Shown: positions 7,243 to 14,953 of the stretch, in pieces
Layout: every line of letters starts with the position of its first letter
How positions within the stretch are numbered: the stretch's first letter is position 1
Assembly (NCBI GenBank): GCA_021845645.1
Contig: JAJZVM010000048.1
Coordinates: 1-26,897 of the forward strand
Reading direction: 5' to 3'
From: Bacillota bacterium
Lineage (GTDB): Bacteria > Bacillota_E > JAJZYS01 > JAJYTV01
DNA length: 26,897 nt
Notes under the pieces: model-generated
What the model was told of the DNA's origin: nothing
What the model saw: the letters and a program-made list of their open reading frames with translations, nothing else
Database searches by the model: none
Made by a program: the position numbers and the translations under genes

Positions 7243-7263
7243 GGAGTCGCTAGGGAGTCGCTA
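7243..7263. repeat. Short tandem repeat
   Basis: GGAGTCGCTA occurs twice in direct succession just upstream of the BltD-like acetyltransferase. No function is apparent. It could be debris from the adjacent transposon remnant. Confidence 0.4.
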
Positions 7264-7280
7264 CACGTAAGGGGTGTGGC

Positions 7281-7760
7281 TTGAAAGACCTCAGCTTGCG
7301 TCAGGTCACACAAGACAATTGGCAGGAGGCACTGAGCCTGACCGTGCATCCTGACCAGCAACGGTTCGTCGCCGAGTACGAACCTGTAGTCGCCATTGCC
7401 CTTTCTAAGGCCTACATCCGTCTCGGAGGTGCGACGTGGATCCCGTTCGCTGTGTATAAAGGTACCAACATGGTGGGGTTTGTCGAACTCGCTCACTGGA
7501 CCGATGCGCCAGAGCAGTGCTGGATCTTCCATTTCTTTATCGACCAGCGTTACCAAGGTCGCGGTTACGGCAAAGCAGCATTGGAGCGTCTTATTGATCT
7601 AGTCAAGCGAGAGCACGTGGCCTGCGAAGCCCTGCTACTGGTGGTCCACCCGGAAAATCAACGGGCTCAACAACTTTACTCGGGGGCGGGCTTCCGCTTT
7701 ACCGGTTCAGTGCGTTGGGGCGAGCCAGTATACCAACTGCCACTACACGGCGGCCCGTGA
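7281..7760 (+). CDS. GNAT acetyltransferase, BltD/spermidine acetyltransferase-like
   Basis: A 159-aa GNAT protein with an opening VTQDNWQEALSLTVHPDQQRFV and a VVAIALSKAYI segment. These are reminiscent of the Bacillus BltD/spermidine acetyltransferase group. Motif A is FFIDQRYQGRGYGKAALERL, with QGRGYG at residues 92-97. The C-terminal HPENQRAQQLYSGAGFRF closes the acetyl-CoA fold. It likely acetylates a small amine such as a polyamine; this is family inference. The start is TTG at 7281 with AAGGGG about 6 nt upstream. It follows directly after the IS256 remnant and has no obvious operon partner. Confidence 0.82.
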   Translation: MKDLSLRQVTQDNWQEALSLTVHPDQQRFVAEYEPVVAIALSKAYIRLGGATWIPFAVYKGTNMVGFVELAHWTDAPEQCWIFHFFIDQRYQGRGYGKAALERLIDLVKREHVACEALLLVVHPENQRAQQLYSGAGFRFTGSVRWGEPVYQLPLHGGP

Positions 7761-8273
7761 TGGCCGCGGACGTGTGTACCGCTCAGAACTCAGCCACATA
7801 GCGTTAACACGCCCAACGACCAACTGGGCTTTTACATCACCATCCGGATTTGACCGACGCACGCTTCTCTCGCCGCGCCGATTATCAAGAGCGCCACTCC
7901 TGCACATCGAGGAATCTGTGATCCAGTCTCCTCGGCGACGAGGGCGACCGGCATAGGAAGGTACCAGCGTCGCTCGCGCATTGGCGGTGTTGCATTACGT
8001 ATCGTAGGTGATCCGTGTTCCGGGAAGCACGCGCAGTTATCATCAAGCAGGCTGGCGCGCGGGAAAGCGATGAGGTGATCGTCAACCTGGTCGACGCCAC
8101 CGCCATATCCGCTGGCCTGAAGGTTCAGGGCCAGCGCCAATACGAACTTCTGCCTGAACGGGCTCCGCCACAGAACTTGATCAGGTTCAACTCGGATGTG
8201 CAACGTTCCGCGGCTCCTTAAGGCCGGCATGCGGCCGTAGTGCCGTCTCGTCTGGTTGCGGCCTTCCAAAGAG
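7761..8273. other. Gap with overlapping open frames on both strands, no gene called
   Basis: Several frames on both strands are open together (minus 7832-8269 and 7885-8106; plus 8015-8221). None shows a ribosome-binding site, hydrophobic pattern or motif I can assign. The plus frame includes VINLVDAT-like residues (VIVNLVDATAISAGL) that look protein-like but match nothing I know. This may be decayed mobile DNA. Confidence 0.35.
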
Positions 8274-8903
8274 TCACCGCGGCCCCGCGCGTCCGAACAG
8301 GACCGCCCCGTGCAGACTGGACAGTCGCGTGAACGCAGCGCTCAGGCCGACCTGGTCTGCGCTCCAGGCGAGATCCGGGAATACGGGGTAGTTCTCGTCT
8401 TCCCAGCGCTCCGCGAGGTGTCGCCGTGCGGCGTCCCTGCCCGCCGTGTCAGCAAACAGGATATCCACAAGGAGGAATGTGTCCCCTCTCAGCACCCGGA
8501 AGACCTCCTGCAACGCCGGCGACCACTCTGCGGTCTCGAGATGGTGAAAGGCGAACGCGGAGACGGCTGCGTCCATTGACGCGTCTTCCAGGGGGAGAGC
8601 CAGGAAGTGGCCTTGCAGCAGACGCCACTGAGGGTGCCTGAGACCCGCGAGCTCCAGCATGCGTGGAGAGATATCCGCGCCGGTCACGGACGCCCCTCGC
8701 TGCGCGAAGAGGTCGCCGAACGCGCCCGTGCCCACGCCAACGTCAAGAATCTTCTGACCTGGCTCGACAGGCAGCAATTCGGCCGCCCTCGCAAGCGACT
8801 GGGCATGGCCTTCGAGGACGCCGCAGCCCTGGCGTACGCTCTCGTCATAGTTCTGGGCCCACTCGTCGAACGCGCGGCTCAGGTCCGACAAACGATCGGG
8901 CAT
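8274..8903 (-). CDS. Class I SAM-dependent methyltransferase
   Basis: A 209-aa methyltransferase with DVGVGTGAF at about residues 54-62, GADISPRMLE at the end of strand 2, FAFHHLE after strand 4 and a FLLVDILF strand. The substrate is unknown. It is homologous from end to end to the IS4 passenger methyltransferase at 1924-2565, including the FDEWAxxYDESV opening and ENYPVFP. The ATG at 8903 has GGGAGG 8 nt upstream; a TTG six bases further out is too close to that site. The stop codon of a short upstream ORF lies 2 nt before this ATG. Confidence 0.88.
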   Translation of the reverse strand: MPDRLSDLSRAFDEWAQNYDESVRQGCGVLEGHAQSLARAAELLPVEPGQKILDVGVGTGAFGDLFAQRGASVTGADISPRMLELAGLRHPQWRLLQGHFLALPLEDASMDAAVSAFAFHHLETAEWSPALQEVFRVLRGDTFLLVDILFADTAGRDAARRHLAERWEDENYPVFPDLAWSADQVGLSAAFTRLSSLHGAVLFGRAGPR

Positions 8904-8905
8904 GT

Positions 8906-9091
8906 TCAAATCCTCCCGAGAGCCTTCTCGGACACCGAAAGACCATCGGGGCGCGGGTTGACCGGCAAGATCGAATTGGGCTCTGAAGTGTACACCACGT
9001 CACCTTCTTGGAGCCTACCCGCAGGCATTCCGCTTGCCAGGATCGCCACACCAAACAACCCGCACCCGAAGCACCCAGAAGGCACCCTCAT
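8906..9091 (-). CDS. Possible 61-aa peptide upstream of methyltransferase
   Basis: The ORF starts with MRVPSGCFGCGLFGVAILAS, has a short hydrophobic N-terminal part and two cysteines in CFGC, and continues with a polar tail ending KALGRI. Its TGA lies 2 nt upstream of the methyltransferase ATG, and the methyltransferase ribosome-binding site lies within its last codons, which would suit translational coupling. The ribosome-binding site of the peptide itself is weak. No family is recognised. The region 9092-9332 upstream holds nothing else I can identify. Confidence 0.28.
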   Translation of the reverse strand: MRVPSGCFGCGLFGVAILASGMPAGRLQEGDVVYTSEPNSILPVNPRPDGLSVSEKALGRI

Positions 9092-9332
9092 CCAGCAGCG
9101 TCTCGCCGGGGCAGGACCGTTACTGTGCGCGATGGCGACGATCGGAATCGTCACCTCTGCACCAGTAGCGCAGGCAGGCCAGCATCGCGAAGACCTCACA
9201 CAATCTAGCCGCTCCCGTGAGGCTTGCTTCAAAGGGTCAGAGTGCGGCGAAAGCAGGTTCGAGCGCGGAAGCTGGTTTGCGCGGTTCGGCCTGCACCCCG
9301 CCCAGGGGGGGCATAGGGCAGGCGGAAGGTCG

Positions 9333-10040
9333 TTACTCCTGAAGGTAGAGGACGAGCATCTCACGCCGGAACATTAGGACGCCGACCACTCCGAGGACGA
9401 TCGCGATCAGCCCGAATACCTCTGTGGCATGGGCAAACCATGCCGTCGTGGCCCCGATGTGCACCCAACCGAGAAAGAAGGGAACGAGCAAGATGCCGAT
9501 GCTGAGAATCGTCACCAGGTACGCGCTTCGCTGATCGCCGATGCGCAGCGCCACGAACGTGCCTATGACGGCCACGTACAAGGCTAGTGCCGCAGGCATC
9601 CCGAACGCAAGGATGCGACCGGCCGGGTTCACGAGGTAGAGCCAGTTCCAGCCGTGTCCGGATAGCAGGGCGGCGAATACGAGCTGCAGGATGGTCGCCA
9701 CGAGCGCGGCGATATAGCCGATGCCGGCCGCGACGACCACCTTGCCGCCGAAGATCGCGCTATCGGGAAGTCGGGTGGCGAGAAGGTAGTCGAGCGTGCG
9801 TCCCACGCGCTCGTGCAGCACGAGGTCCGGTGCGGTGTTAGCGACCACGATCGCCGTGGAGAACAGCACGTAGAACAGGCGGAAGAGAAGTGCCGCCACA
9901 GAGTTGAGGACCGCATGGCGGGCCGTAATCGATGGCAGGATGCCCATGAGGAGCACAGCGATGCCGAACACGCGAAGAGAGCGCTGGTTGCCAAGGATCT
10001 CAGCGATCTCCTTCCAGACCACGCTCTCAAAATCACGCAT
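9333..10040 (-). CDS. ABC-2 type transporter permease
   Basis: A 235-aa integral membrane protein with about six hydrophobic helices, fitting the ABC2_membrane fold. The first is RVFGIAVLLMGILPSI and the last FGLIAIVLGVVGVLMF. The region VLHERVGRTLDYLLATRLPDSAIFGGK matches the loop that contacts the ATPase in this class. It is the membrane half of an exporter whose ATPase is encoded immediately upstream and overlaps it by 8 bp. The cargo is unknown. Confidence 0.88.
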   Translation of the reverse strand: MRDFESVVWKEIAEILGNQRSLRVFGIAVLLMGILPSITARHAVLNSVAALLFRLFYVLFSTAIVVANTAPDLVLHERVGRTLDYLLATRLPDSAIFGGKVVVAAGIGYIAALVATILQLVFAALLSGHGWNWLYLVNPAGRILAFGMPAALALYVAVIGTFVALRIGDQRSAYLVTILSIGILLVPFFLGWVHIGATTAWFAHATEVFGLIAIVLGVVGVLMFRREMLVLYLQE

Positions 10041-10962
10041 CCGCGTTGCCCCCGATCACTTCAAGGTAAGCTTCCTCTAGGGAAAGCGTGTCCGGCGCCA
10101 CCTGACGCACGCCGACGCCGGCCCTGACCAGGGCAGCGACGACTGCCTCGACGTCGTCCTCCTGGGCAAGCGTGCAGCGCCATTCGTCGCCGTCGAGCGG
10201 CTCCATGTGTGCGCCGGCGGGCAGGGCGACCGCGGAGGCTGGCGTCATGCGCGCAAGCCGCAGGCGGACGCTCGGCCCCTTACGACCGGCGATCTCGCCC
10301 GGTTCGCCGACCGCCAGGAGATGCCCGCGCTGCAGGATGGCGACCCGGTCGCAGATGCGCTGCGCCTCAGCCAGGAGGTGCGTGCAGAGAAAGATCGTGC
10401 GCCCCCCTTCCGCGGCGAGGGACAAAAGCAGTTCGCGCAGCATCACGATGTTCTCGGGGTCGAGCCCGGCGGTAGGCTCGTCCAGAACCAGCAGGCTCGG
10501 CTCGGTGAGAAGGGCGCGTGCGACGCCGAGCTTCTGACGCATGCCCTTGCTGTAGCCGGACACCCGGTCATCGCGCCGGTCAAAGAGGTCGACGCGGCGT
10601 AGCGCAGCATCCACCCGACCAGCCCGCTCCGACGCCGGCATGCGAGCCACCCGAGCGGCAAACTCGAGGTTCTGGCGCGCCGTCAGACGCTCGTACAGGC
10701 CGACCTGGTCGAGCACGACGCCACACTGCGCGCGCACGCGCTCGCCGTCAGCGATCGGATCGAGACCGAGCACCTGCACCTCGCCGCGGGTGGGTCGCAG
10801 GATGCCAAGCAGCAGCCGCACGGTCGTCGTCTTGCCCGCGCCGTTTGGGCCCAGAAAGCCGAACACGCTGCCCGCCGGCACCGCGAACGTAAGGTCGGTC
10901 ACCGCTGTGCGCTCGCCGAAACTTCGCGACAAGCCGCGACACTCGATCGCGCTTGACTCCAC
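10033..10962 (-). CDS. ABC transporter ATP-binding protein, exporter type
   Basis: A 309-aa ATPase powering the ABC-2 permease encoded just downstream. Walker A GPNGAGKTT is at residues 38-46, the signature SGYSKGMRQ at about 135-143 and Walker B LLVLDEP at about 157-163. A D-loop (AGLDP) and H-loop (CTHLL) follow. The C-terminal extension of about 90 residues is usual for CcmA/DrrA-like ATPases. The GTG at 10962 is preferred because GGAGGTG lies 6 nt upstream; an ATG at 11016 would add 18 residues. The substrate is not evident. Confidence 0.9.
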   Translation of the reverse strand: MESSAIECRGLSRSFGERTAVTDLTFAVPAGSVFGFLGPNGAGKTTTVRLLLGILRPTRGEVQVLGLDPIADGERVRAQCGVVLDQVGLYERLTARQNLEFAARVARMPASERAGRVDAALRRVDLFDRRDDRVSGYSKGMRQKLGVARALLTEPSLLVLDEPTAGLDPENIVMLRELLLSLAAEGGRTIFLCTHLLAEAQRICDRVAILQRGHLLAVGEPGEIAGRKGPSVRLRLARMTPASAVALPAGAHMEPLDGDEWRCTLAQEDDVEAVVAALVRAGVGVRQVAPDTLSLEEAYLEVIGGNADA

Positions 10963-11049
10963 GCCACGCACCTCCAAAACGCCCTCCGACACCGAGCAGT
11001 CGCACTGTTCCCGCATTTGGCCAGCGCTCGGCCGGGAGCGCTGCCCGGA

Positions 11050-11340
11050 TCACCCCGGAGCCCTGCGCACCGGCGGGATCAGGCGCATGGTGCCTGCGGC
11101 GGCATACATCACGACGATGGACAGGGAGCCGACGACAGCGAACTTGGCGAGCACCGGCCACGCCATGCCCTGGAATACGACGGCAACCGACACGATGACC
11201 AGTGGCTGAATGATGCGGGCCACGTAGGATGCACCGGCCCAACCATGCCAGAGGTTCTACGGCCGGTCGCGCCTGCGCTCCCCCAGGAAAGCAGCACGAT
11301 CGACATCCCGACCAGCATCACCCGCTCCCAAAGGGCCAAG
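11050..11340 (-). pseudogene. Acyltransferase-3 C-terminal remnant, frame-broken
   Basis: A frame ending at 11050 reads ASYVARIIQPLVIVSVAVVF, then WPVLAKFAVVGSLSIVVMY and ends RLIPPVRRAPG. This closely follows the last two transmembrane helices of acyltransferase-3 (OafA/OpgC-type) membrane proteins, which typically read ASYxxYxxHQPVIV and end VRRxxxxG. A stop interrupts this frame at 11257-11259. Continuation lies in another frame (MLVGMSIVLLSWGS, up to about 11339), and the rest of the protein is missing. This is a decayed gene, previously downstream of the RHH regulator. Assignment rests on the C-terminal pattern only. Confidence 0.5.
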
Positions 11341-11360
11341 GCCGACGGGATGCGCGTCGC

Positions 11361-11549
11361 CTACCGGCTGCGGCCGCGCTGGCGGACCGGATCGGCGCCC
11401 TTCGGCAGTCTTCCCGCCTGGGCGAGGGCGTGACGCAACAGAAACTCGATTTGCGCGTTCGTGCTCCGGAGTTCGTCGGCCGCCCAGCGCGCGAGGGCGT
11501 CGTGCACGGCAGGGTCGAGCCGGAGCAGGAGGCTTTTGCGTTCAGCCAT
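11361..11549 (-). CDS. Ribbon-helix-helix (Arc-type) DNA-binding protein
   Basis: A 62-aa protein. The N-terminal SLLLRLD forms the DNA-contacting beta strand and is followed by two helices (PAVHDALARWAADEL and STNAQIEFLLRHAL). This is the RHH/Arc pattern with the common RSxNAQIEFLL helix. It lies 18 bp after the slipin gene on the same strand, so it should be co-transcribed. RHH dimers recognise short repeated palindromic half-sites. The TGATATCA array in the slipin promoter is the obvious candidate, which makes autorepression of the slipin-RHH operon likely. The regulated target is inference. Confidence 0.8.
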   Translation of the reverse strand: MAERKSLLLRLDPAVHDALARWAADELRSTNAQIEFLLRHALAQAGRLPKGADPVRQRGRSR

Positions 11550-11567
11550 GCGCCGTCAGCTCGGGCC

Positions 11568-12494
11568 TCACTGGTAGAGGGACCCTGTGTTGACTACCGG
11601 CTCGGTGGCGCGCTCGGAGCACAGGACCACGAGCAGGTTGGACACCATTGCCGCCTTGCGCTCCTCGTCCAGCTCCACGACGTGGCGCTCGGCAAGGCGC
11701 TCGAGGGCCATCTCCACCATGCCGACGGCTCCGTCGACGATGATCTGGCGCGCCGCCACCACGGCATCGGCCTGCTGGCGCTGCAGCATCGCGCGCGCGA
11801 CCTCGGGCGCGTAGGACAGGCGACTCAAGCGGGACTCGATGATGCGCACCCCGGACGGCGCTACGCGAGCCGCGATCTCGGTGGACAGCTCCCCTGTGAT
11901 CTTCGCCACGTTGTCCCGAAGCGAAAGCTGTCCCTGGCGCCGGGCGTCGTACGGGTATTGGGTGGCGATGTGCCGCACCGCCGTCTCGGCCTGGACGCCG
12001 ACGAAGTTCGCGAAGTCGTCCACGTCGTACACTGCCCTGGCGGTGTCTTCCACCTGCCACACGACCACCGCGGCGATCTCGATCGGGTTGCCGTCGGCGT
12101 CGTTCACCTTTTCGACCGAGGTTTCGTGGTTGCGCAGTCGCGTCGAGATCGGACGTCGCCGCGCGAACGGGTTCACCCACCGGAGGCCCGGGGTTCGCGT
12201 CGTGCCCGCATACCGGCCGAACAACTGCACGACGCGAGCCTCGCCTGGCGCGACCGGGGTGAGGCCGGCCAGGCACAGGCCGGCAAAGACGAGCAGCAAC
12301 ACGCCCACAGGCTCCGAGGCGGTGAGGCCCGTGCCGGCCACGAGGCCCTTGTGGGCCATCGTCTCGACCGCGAACGCTAGAGCGAACAGACCGATCACGA
12401 GCACCGGCAGCCCAGGCCAGTCCTGTGCCGGGCGTTCCGTTACGGCTGCAGGCCGTCGCCGGCCTTGCGGTTCCTCTGACAGGGACGCGCTCAT
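11568..12494 (-). CDS. SPFH/band-7 domain membrane protein (slipin-like)
   Basis: A 308-aa protein. Two N-terminal hydrophobic segments ([15 protein letters not shown] and [16 protein letters not shown]) anchor it. An SPFH domain follows, beginning [18 protein letters not shown] and continuing with [31 protein letters not shown] and a helical region with [30 protein letters not shown] proteins oligomerise on membranes and organise microdomains. The ATG at 12494 has GGAAGG upstream; an alternative at 12533 lies beyond it. It heads a two-gene unit with the RHH regulator, and its promoter contains a TGATATCA operator-like site. Confidence 0.88.
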   Translation of the reverse strand: MSASLSEEPQGRRRPAAVTERPAQDWPGLPVLVIGLFALAFAVETMAHKGLVAGTGLTASEPVGVLLLVFAGLCLAGLTPVAPGEARVVQLFGRYAGTTRTPGLRWVNPFARRRPISTRLRNHETSVEKVNDADGNPIEIAAVVVWQVEDTARAVYDVDDFANFVGVQAETAVRHIATQYPYDARRQGQLSLRDNVAKITGELSTEIAARVAPSGVRIIESRLSRLSYAPEVARAMLQRQQADAVVAARQIIVDGAVGMVEMALERLAERHVVELDEERKAAMVSNLLVVLCSERATEPVVNTGSLYQ

Positions 12495-12546
12495 AAGAGC
12501 CCTTCCTTCCAGTGTTGATGCGACTGCTGCCATCCGCCGCCAAGTG

Positions 12547-12563
12547 TATCATAGTGATATCAC
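12547..12563 (-). promoter_or_regulatory. Slipin promoter with TATCA/TGATATCA operator-like array
   Basis: Three half-sites are present: TATCA at 12547-12551, a 3-bp spacer, then TGATATCA at 12555-12562 inside the perfect 10-bp palindrome GTGATATCAC (12554-12563). On the minus strand TATGAT (12552-12547) could be the -10 hexamer about 50 bp before the slipin start. A bound repressor would then cover the region between -35 and -10. No clear -35 is seen. The co-encoded RHH protein is the likely ligand. Confidence 0.5.
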
Positions 12564-13039
12564 ATGTGGAACCCGGGTGGCCACTTAGTGCGTCAAGGTG
12601 TCGCCCCGGCGCCACGGCAGCGGCACGCACCCGCGTAGAACGTCCCTGACCTCATAGCCCCGGCAGCGGACGCGCAGACCCCCAGGGCGTTTCGAACCTT
12701 ACCTCCCATGTCGCTGGACTGCTTGGCCAGTAAGGCCCTATGACATGTTGGTGACCTCGCGTAGACGGGGCAAAGTCGCTCCTGACTTGAACTACCTGGT
12801 CCTTCGCGACAGTCACCCAGGACGTTCAGGCCCCTCTGAGACGCTTCACTCGGTCGCAACCATGGGGAAGGCGGGGTGCGGTTTCAGCGGATCGGTCCGC
12901 CAACCCGCCATAGACAGAGGGAGTGCTGGATCCCGCGGAGGCAATCGGCGCCCGTGCGAGCCGACGTGCCGCTGGGAAGGATGGTGCGGCGACCCGTGTG
13001 CCGAGTAGGCGCATATCTCGGCAATCCTTCGGTCGTAGG
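12564..13039. other. Intergenic stretch, nothing recognised
   Basis: Between the slipin promoter and the end of the MFS gene. Short frames exist on both strands (for example plus 12745-13008 and minus 12826-13014), but they are rich in Arg, Pro and Ser with no motif or convincing start. No tRNA or obvious terminator was seen. Confidence 0.4.
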
Positions 13040-14305
13040 CTACGCCGCGGTCGCGAGCGTTGGCTGGGAGCGCAGGAGCGGCAGCGAGCCGAGCAGGATC
13101 AGGCAGCCGAGCAGGAGGTAGATGAGGCCTACGTGCCACGCCGCTGCCAGGGCCCCGGCGACGGCGGCGCCCAATGGAGTGGAGATCGTGAAGAGTGCGC
13201 CCACCGTGCCAAAGACCCTTCCCATTTTCTCCTGCGGCACGATCCGCTGCATCAACGTCGTCAGGCTTGTGTTGATGACGCCTACCGCCAGGCCGTACGC
13301 CACCGCGCAGGCGAGCGTGACCCAGAGGAGCGGGATCTGCGAGAGCAGCACCACCGCAGCGCCGACCACGAGGATGCCTACCGGCAGCACCCTCTTGATC
13401 GCGAACCGGCGCAGCACCGCCCCTGCGGCCGTCGACCCGGCGATGACGCCGAGCATGGCGCTGGCGAGGAATAGGGCGTAGTCGAAGGCGCCGCCGTGCA
13501 GCAGATCCTTCACCCAGGCCGCTGCCAGCGTGAAGAAGCCTGTCCCCGCAAAGTTCACGATGAGCGCTACGAACAGCAGAGGGCGCAGCAGCGGAAACAC
13601 TCTGAAGATGCGCAGGCCCTCGAGCCACTCGCGAAAGAACCGGTCGGCCCCCCGACCGGGCTCCTGCGGTGGCGGCACGAAGCGCGGCGTGCGCAGGAAG
13701 ACGAGGCTTACGACCGACACGACGAACGAGACGGCGTTCAGGAAGAAGAGCAGCACCGCCCCGAGCGCAGCCATCAGGACGCCGCCACCGACCTCGCCGA
13801 CGAGGCCCGCGGAGCTCTGCGCGGCGGCGAGCAGGCCGTTCGCGGCGGGCAGATCCTCGCTTGGGACGAGGCGCGGCACAAGCGCTCCTGCCGCTGGGTT
13901 GAAAAAGGTGCCAACGGCCATCAGGAGGAGCACCAGCACCAAGAAGAGCCAGAGCGGCAGCATATGCAATAGGGCGAGGAAGCCCAGGAGGCCTGAGAGG
14001 GCCGCGCGGAGCACGTCGGAGGCGATCATCGTCCAGCGCCGGTCCATGCGGTCCACGAAGACACCTGAGAAGAGGCCCAGGACGCCCGGCAGGGCAATCG
14101 CCGTCCCCACCCAGCCCAGGTCCGCGGCGTGGTGCGTCGCCGCAAGCACGTACCAGTAGATGGCGAGCTCGAAGAGGTTGTTGCCGACTTGTGACACCCA
14201 CTGCCCGCCGACCAGGATGACAAGGTTCGCGTTGCGCCAGAGCGAGGGCCTCTTCGTCGTCGCGCCAGCCATGGAGCCGTCCTTTACTCCCGTTTTCTCC
14301 GACAC
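13040..14305 (-). CDS. MFS transporter, EntS/MFS_3-type exporter
   Basis: A 421-aa proton-driven major facilitator with about 12 hydrophobic helices. The motif A-like loop between helices 2 and 3 reads GVFVDRMDRRWTMI. FFNPAAGALVPRLVPSEDLPAANGL lies after helix 4, as in the MFS_3 (EntS-like) group. IVPQEKMGRVFGTVGALFTI is the equivalent loop in the second half. Members export siderophores, macrolides or other small molecules; the substrate cannot be told here. The GTG at 14305 has GGAGG 7 nt upstream; an ATG at 14272 is an alternative. It stands alone with a long upstream gap. Confidence 0.88.
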   Translation of the reverse strand: MSEKTGVKDGSMAGATTKRPSLWRNANLVILVGGQWVSQVGNNLFELAIYWYVLAATHHAADLGWVGTAIALPGVLGLFSGVFVDRMDRRWTMIASDVLRAALSGLLGFLALLHMLPLWLFLVLVLLLMAVGTFFNPAAGALVPRLVPSEDLPAANGLLAAAQSSAGLVGEVGGGVLMAALGAVLLFFLNAVSFVVSVVSLVFLRTPRFVPPPQEPGRGADRFFREWLEGLRIFRVFPLLRPLLFVALIVNFAGTGFFTLAAAWVKDLLHGGAFDYALFLASAMLGVIAGSTAAGAVLRRFAIKRVLPVGILVVGAAVVLLSQIPLLWVTLACAVAYGLAVGVINTSLTTLMQRIVPQEKMGRVFGTVGALFTISTPLGAAVAGALAAAWHVGLIYLLLGCLILLGSLPLLRSQPTLATAA

Positions 14306-14550
14306 CCTGTCTCCTCCGATCGGCTAGGTCTCGTGGCCCAGTTCGGGCACACCGCTGCAGATAAATCCGCCAAGGGGATCACACGCCGTCGAGAGTTCGC
14401 CTCTTGGTCGTATACTTCATGCCAACGGAGCCCCCGTATTTTCCAGTTGGAACGCTGGGGCGCTGGTGTTGCAGCAGTCTGCGGGGGCAGGCGGGGAAGC
14501 CGGGACCTCAAATCTGCACCGCACCCATGCAAACCGCCTGGACTAGGGGT
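14306..14550. other. Leader region of the MFS gene
   Basis: No gene is seen. It contains an interrupted palindrome, TTCCA-GT-TGGAA, around 14440, about 130 bp upstream of the MFS start codon. This could be an operator. No clear -35/-10 pair is visible. Confidence 0.3.
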
Positions 14551-14730
14551 TCAGAAATACTTAGACACTAGGTCGCCGACGGAAGGACAATTGGTGAGAA
14601 AAGTGACGTCAGCTACGTCAAAGTTGAAAGCGGCCTTGGGCCTAAGTACGCCATACTGTTGGAGAAACTTCAGGGCATCCTCGGCATCGTTGCCAAACCA
14701 CTCTTGCAGTTCTGCAAGCGTAGGATCCTC
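14551..14730 (-). CDS. Small conserved-looking protein without standard start codon
   Basis: A 59-codon open frame that reads like a real soluble protein: LAELQEWFGNDAEDALKFL, then QQYGVLRPKAAFNFDVADV, then TFLTNCPSVGDLVSKYF. Amphipathic helices alternate with a beta-like segment, with little low-complexity bias. Directly upstream is TAGGAGG, a strong ribosome-binding site, but no ATG, GTG or TTG occurs in frame between the preceding in-frame stop (14731-14733) and the protein-like part. It may use a rare start, carry a lost start codon, or be the tail of a frameshifted gene. The family is not recognised. Confidence 0.5.
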   Translation of the reverse strand, partial: EDPTLAELQEWFGNDAEDALKFLQQYGVLRPKAAFNFDVADVTFLTNCPSVGDLVSKYF

Positions 14731-14807
14731 CTAGCTGTTCGACTTGTCAAACTCAGGTTCTTAAGGCGGATAACAGTATTTTAGTGCGTCATCAGGTGAA
14801 ACTGCCT

Positions 14808-14836
14808 TTGACTTGGTGATTGTGGTAGGCTAGGTA
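14808..14836 (+). promoter_or_regulatory. Weak sigma70-like promoter
   Basis: TTGACT (14808-14813) and TAGGTA (14831-14836) are separated by 17 bp, upstream of the TIM-barrel gene at 14954. The -10 match is poor. The stretch from 14731 to 14953 holds no other feature I can support. Confidence 0.25.
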
Positions 14837-14953
14837 CATGGCTGACCCGCCCTTGCGTAAGGATGTCGCGTCAGTGTATTGCGTGCAGCTTTCGACATGA
14901 CGTGCGGGCAACCCCCGCTCCCATGACCGCATTCCCGCCAAGGATGTGACACC

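Noticed and set aside
8607..9377. 256-aa plus-strand ORF
   Set aside because: It starts inside the antisense of the methyltransferase and continues through a gap with no recognisable motif or ribosome-binding site.
12846..14201. 451-aa minus-strand ORF over the MFS gene
   Set aside because: It is in a different frame of the same strand as the MFS transporter, with an Arg/Gly/Pro-rich sequence and no membrane pattern.
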